From assembly GCA_905206455.1 (NCBI GenBank), contig CAJLHL010000104.1, forward strand, positions 1-6,488: a stretch of DNA of 6,488 bases, in the 5' to 3' direction. The stretch comes from an uncultured Eubacteriales bacterium (GTDB lineage Bacteria; Bacillota; Clostridia; Peptostreptococcales; Anaerovoracaceae). How positions within the stretch are numbered: the first letter of the stretch is position 1; each line of letters begins with the position of its first letter. The notes beneath the pieces were generated by a model. That model was given only the letters and a program-made list of their open reading frames with translations, had not been told where the DNA came from and made no database searches. Of the stretch, positions 5,037 to 6,488 are shown piece after piece. A program made the translations under genes and the position numbers.

Positions 5037-6488
5037 ATGAGCAAACTGACTGATCTGCAGGCGCTGAAGGAGAAAATGAACCTCGGCGGCGGGCAGGATC
5101 TCATCGATATACAGCATAAGAAGGGAAAGCTGACGGCGCGGGAACGTCTTCACCTTCTGTTTGACGAAGGCAGTTTTATCGAAACAGACTCATTTATGAT
5201 ACACAGATGCACGAACTTCGGAATGGAATCGCAGCATTTTGCCGGCGACGGCGTGGTTACGGGCTACGGAACCGTGAACGGACGGCTGGTCTGCGCCTAC
5301 GCTCAGGATTTTACGGTGCTGGGAGGTTCTCTGGGGGAAGTGCATGCGCAGAAAATTGCCAATATCCAGGAAAAGGCTTTGAAGTGCGGCGCGCCCATCG
5401 TAGGGATGAATGATTCCGGCGGCGCGCGGATTCAGGAGGGGGTCAACGCTCTCTCAGGTTATGGAAAGATCTTTTACAATAATACACAGTCTTCCGGCGT
5501 CATACCTCAGATTTCTGTGATCATGGGGCCGTGTGCCGGCGGCGCGGTCTATTCGCCGGCGATTACCGACTACATCTTTATGGTGGAGGGTACGAGTCAG
5601 ATGTTTATCACAGGTCCCGCCGTTATAAAGACGGTGACCGGAGAGGAAGTTACCGCAGAGCGTCTGGGAGGCGCCGTTACCCATAATACGGAGAGCGGCG
5701 CGGCTCACTTCGCGGATTCGACGGATGAAGAGGCTATCGCTCACGTCAGAGAGCTGCTGAGCTATATTCCTTCAAACAACGCGCAGAATCCTCCGGTCTA
5801 TGAGTCCTCGGACGACATCAACCGGAAAGTTCCGGAAATCGCCGAGATCGTGCCGGAATCCATGAATCGGGCTTACGATATGTACGACGTGATCCGCGCG
5901 GTGGCGGACGACGGCGAACTTTTCGATGTGATGAAGGATTTTGCGAAAAATATCGTCACCTGTTATATAAGAATCGGCGGTTCCACCGTGGGCGTGGTGG
6001 CAAATCAGCCGAAATATTTTGCGGGATGTCTCGATATCGACGGTTCGGATAAAGCGGCGCGTTTTGTGCGTCTCTGCGACGCATTCAATATCCCGATTCT
6101 CGTGCTGGAAGATGTTCCGGGATTTCTTCCGGGAACGGAGCAGGAACACGGCGGAATCATACGTCACGGTGCGAAACTTCTCTATGCTTTCTGTGAGGCT
6201 ACGGTTCCGAAAGTCTCCGTCATTTTGAGGAAAGCTTACGGGGGCGCATATATCGCTATGAATTCAAAGGAAACCGGCGCGGATTTCGTTTTCGCTTGGC
6301 CGACGGCGGAGATCGCGGTTATGGGCGCAGACGGAGCAGCCAATATCGTGTTTGGTCCGGAAATCCGGGCGGCAGAGGATCCTCAGGCGTTTAAACAGCA
6401 GAAGGTCGAGGAATACAACGAAAGATTTTCCAACCCGTATAGAGCCGCAGAAATGGGATATGTGGACGACGTTATCGATCCGGCTTCC
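5037..6488 (+). CDS. mmdA: Biotin-dependent acyl-CoA carboxyltransferase, MmdA/PccB family (3' end outside window)
   Basis: This enzyme moves a carboxyl group between an acyl-CoA and carrier-bound biotin. In methylmalonyl-CoA decarboxylase it is the alpha subunit of a membrane sodium pump; in propionyl-CoA carboxylase it is the beta subunit. The frame is open for 484 codons to the window edge; relatives are slightly longer (roughly 510 residues), so only a short tail is missing. Visible are GKLTARERLHLLFDEGSF (30-47), the N-half crotonase-like fold with NDSGGARIQEGV (125-136) and GPCAGGAVYSP (164-174), ITGPAVIKTVTGEEVTAERLGGAVTH (191-216), and the C-half with EDVPGFLPGTEQEHGG (358-373), RKAYGGAYIAMNSK (398-411) and FAWPTAEIAVMG (419-430). 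The glycine-rich loops at 164-174 and 398-408 fit the paired oxyanion holes of the family. The ATG follows AGGGAG by six bases. The overall resemblance is greatest to clostridial MmdA, but the substrate cannot be fixed from this subunit alone. Promoter and operator lie directly upstream. Confidence 0.92.
   Translation, partial: MSKLTDLQALKEKMNLGGGQDLIDIQHKKGKLTARERLHLLFDEGSFIETDSFMIHRCTNFGMESQHFAGDGVVTGYGTVNGRLVCAYAQDFTVLGGSLGEVHAQKIANIQEKALKCGAPIVGMNDSGGARIQEGVNALSGYGKIFYNNTQSSGVIPQISVIMGPCAGGAVYSPAITDYIFMVEGTSQMFITGPAVIKTVTGEEVTAERLGGAVTHNTESGAAHFADSTDEEAIAHVRELLSYIPSNNAQNPPVYESSDDINRKVPEIAEIVPESMNRAYDMYDVIRAVADDGELFDVMKDFAKNIVTCYIRIGGSTVGVVANQPKYFAGCLDIDGSDKAARFVRLCDAFNIPILVLEDVPGFLPGTEQEHGGIIRHGAKLLYAFCEATVPKVSVILRKAYGGAYIAMNSKETGADFVFAWPTAEIAVMGADGAANIVFGPEIRAAEDPQAFKQQKVEEYNERFSNPYRAAEMGYVDDVIDPAS

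Overview
The window carries four protein-coding genes, all on the plus strand: an RNase Y gene (rny), a NifS-family cysteine desulfurase gene, a thiI gene, and the 5' 484 codons of a biotin-dependent carboxyltransferase gene (mmdA/pccB family) that runs off the right edge. Strong AGGAGG-type ribosome binding sites, a membrane-anchored RNase Y, and a ThiI without a rhodanese domain next to a cysteine desulfurase all point to a Firmicute. The methylmalonyl-CoA-decarboxylase-type carboxyltransferase and the roughly even base composition suggest an anaerobic member of the Clostridia. A finer placement is not supported by the sequence alone.

Region by region: positions 1-63 hold the leader and a near-perfect Shine-Dalgarno of rny. 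The rny frame has no ATG, GTG or TTG at the expected distance from it; the codon at that distance is ATA. The gene ends at 1608 and is followed by a strong intrinsic terminator (1683-1716). The cysteine desulfurase (1762-2946) and thiI (3189-4376) follow, separated by 242 bases with no convincing gene and no terminator, so they are probably one transcription unit. After thiI come about 160 bases with several competing complementary segments, then an intrinsic terminator (4539-4582). A further stretch of about 260 bases holds no gene I can support. At 4847-4875 is an almost ideal sigma-A promoter (TTGACA, 17 bases, TAAAAT). A large palindrome with the core TTTGATTATCAAA sits directly over the predicted transcription start, followed by a purine-rich leader and the carboxyltransferase gene from 5037.

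Functional logic: RNase Y is the membrane-bound endonuclease that starts mRNA turnover. The desulfurase and ThiI fit the dedicated two-protein sulfur relay described in Bacillus (NifZ-ThiI), which makes 4-thiouridine at position 8 of tRNA. The carboxyltransferase acts on short acyl-CoA thioesters with biotin as carboxyl carrier. Its palindrome resembles, from memory, the boxes bound by FabT-type MarR repressors of fatty-acid synthesis, which would tie this gene to lipid or acyl-CoA control.

The window is mostly housekeeping. I see no mobile element, CRISPR array, tRNA or rRNA. The points most worth a second look are the ATA start of rny and the FabT-like operator in front of the carboxyltransferase gene.
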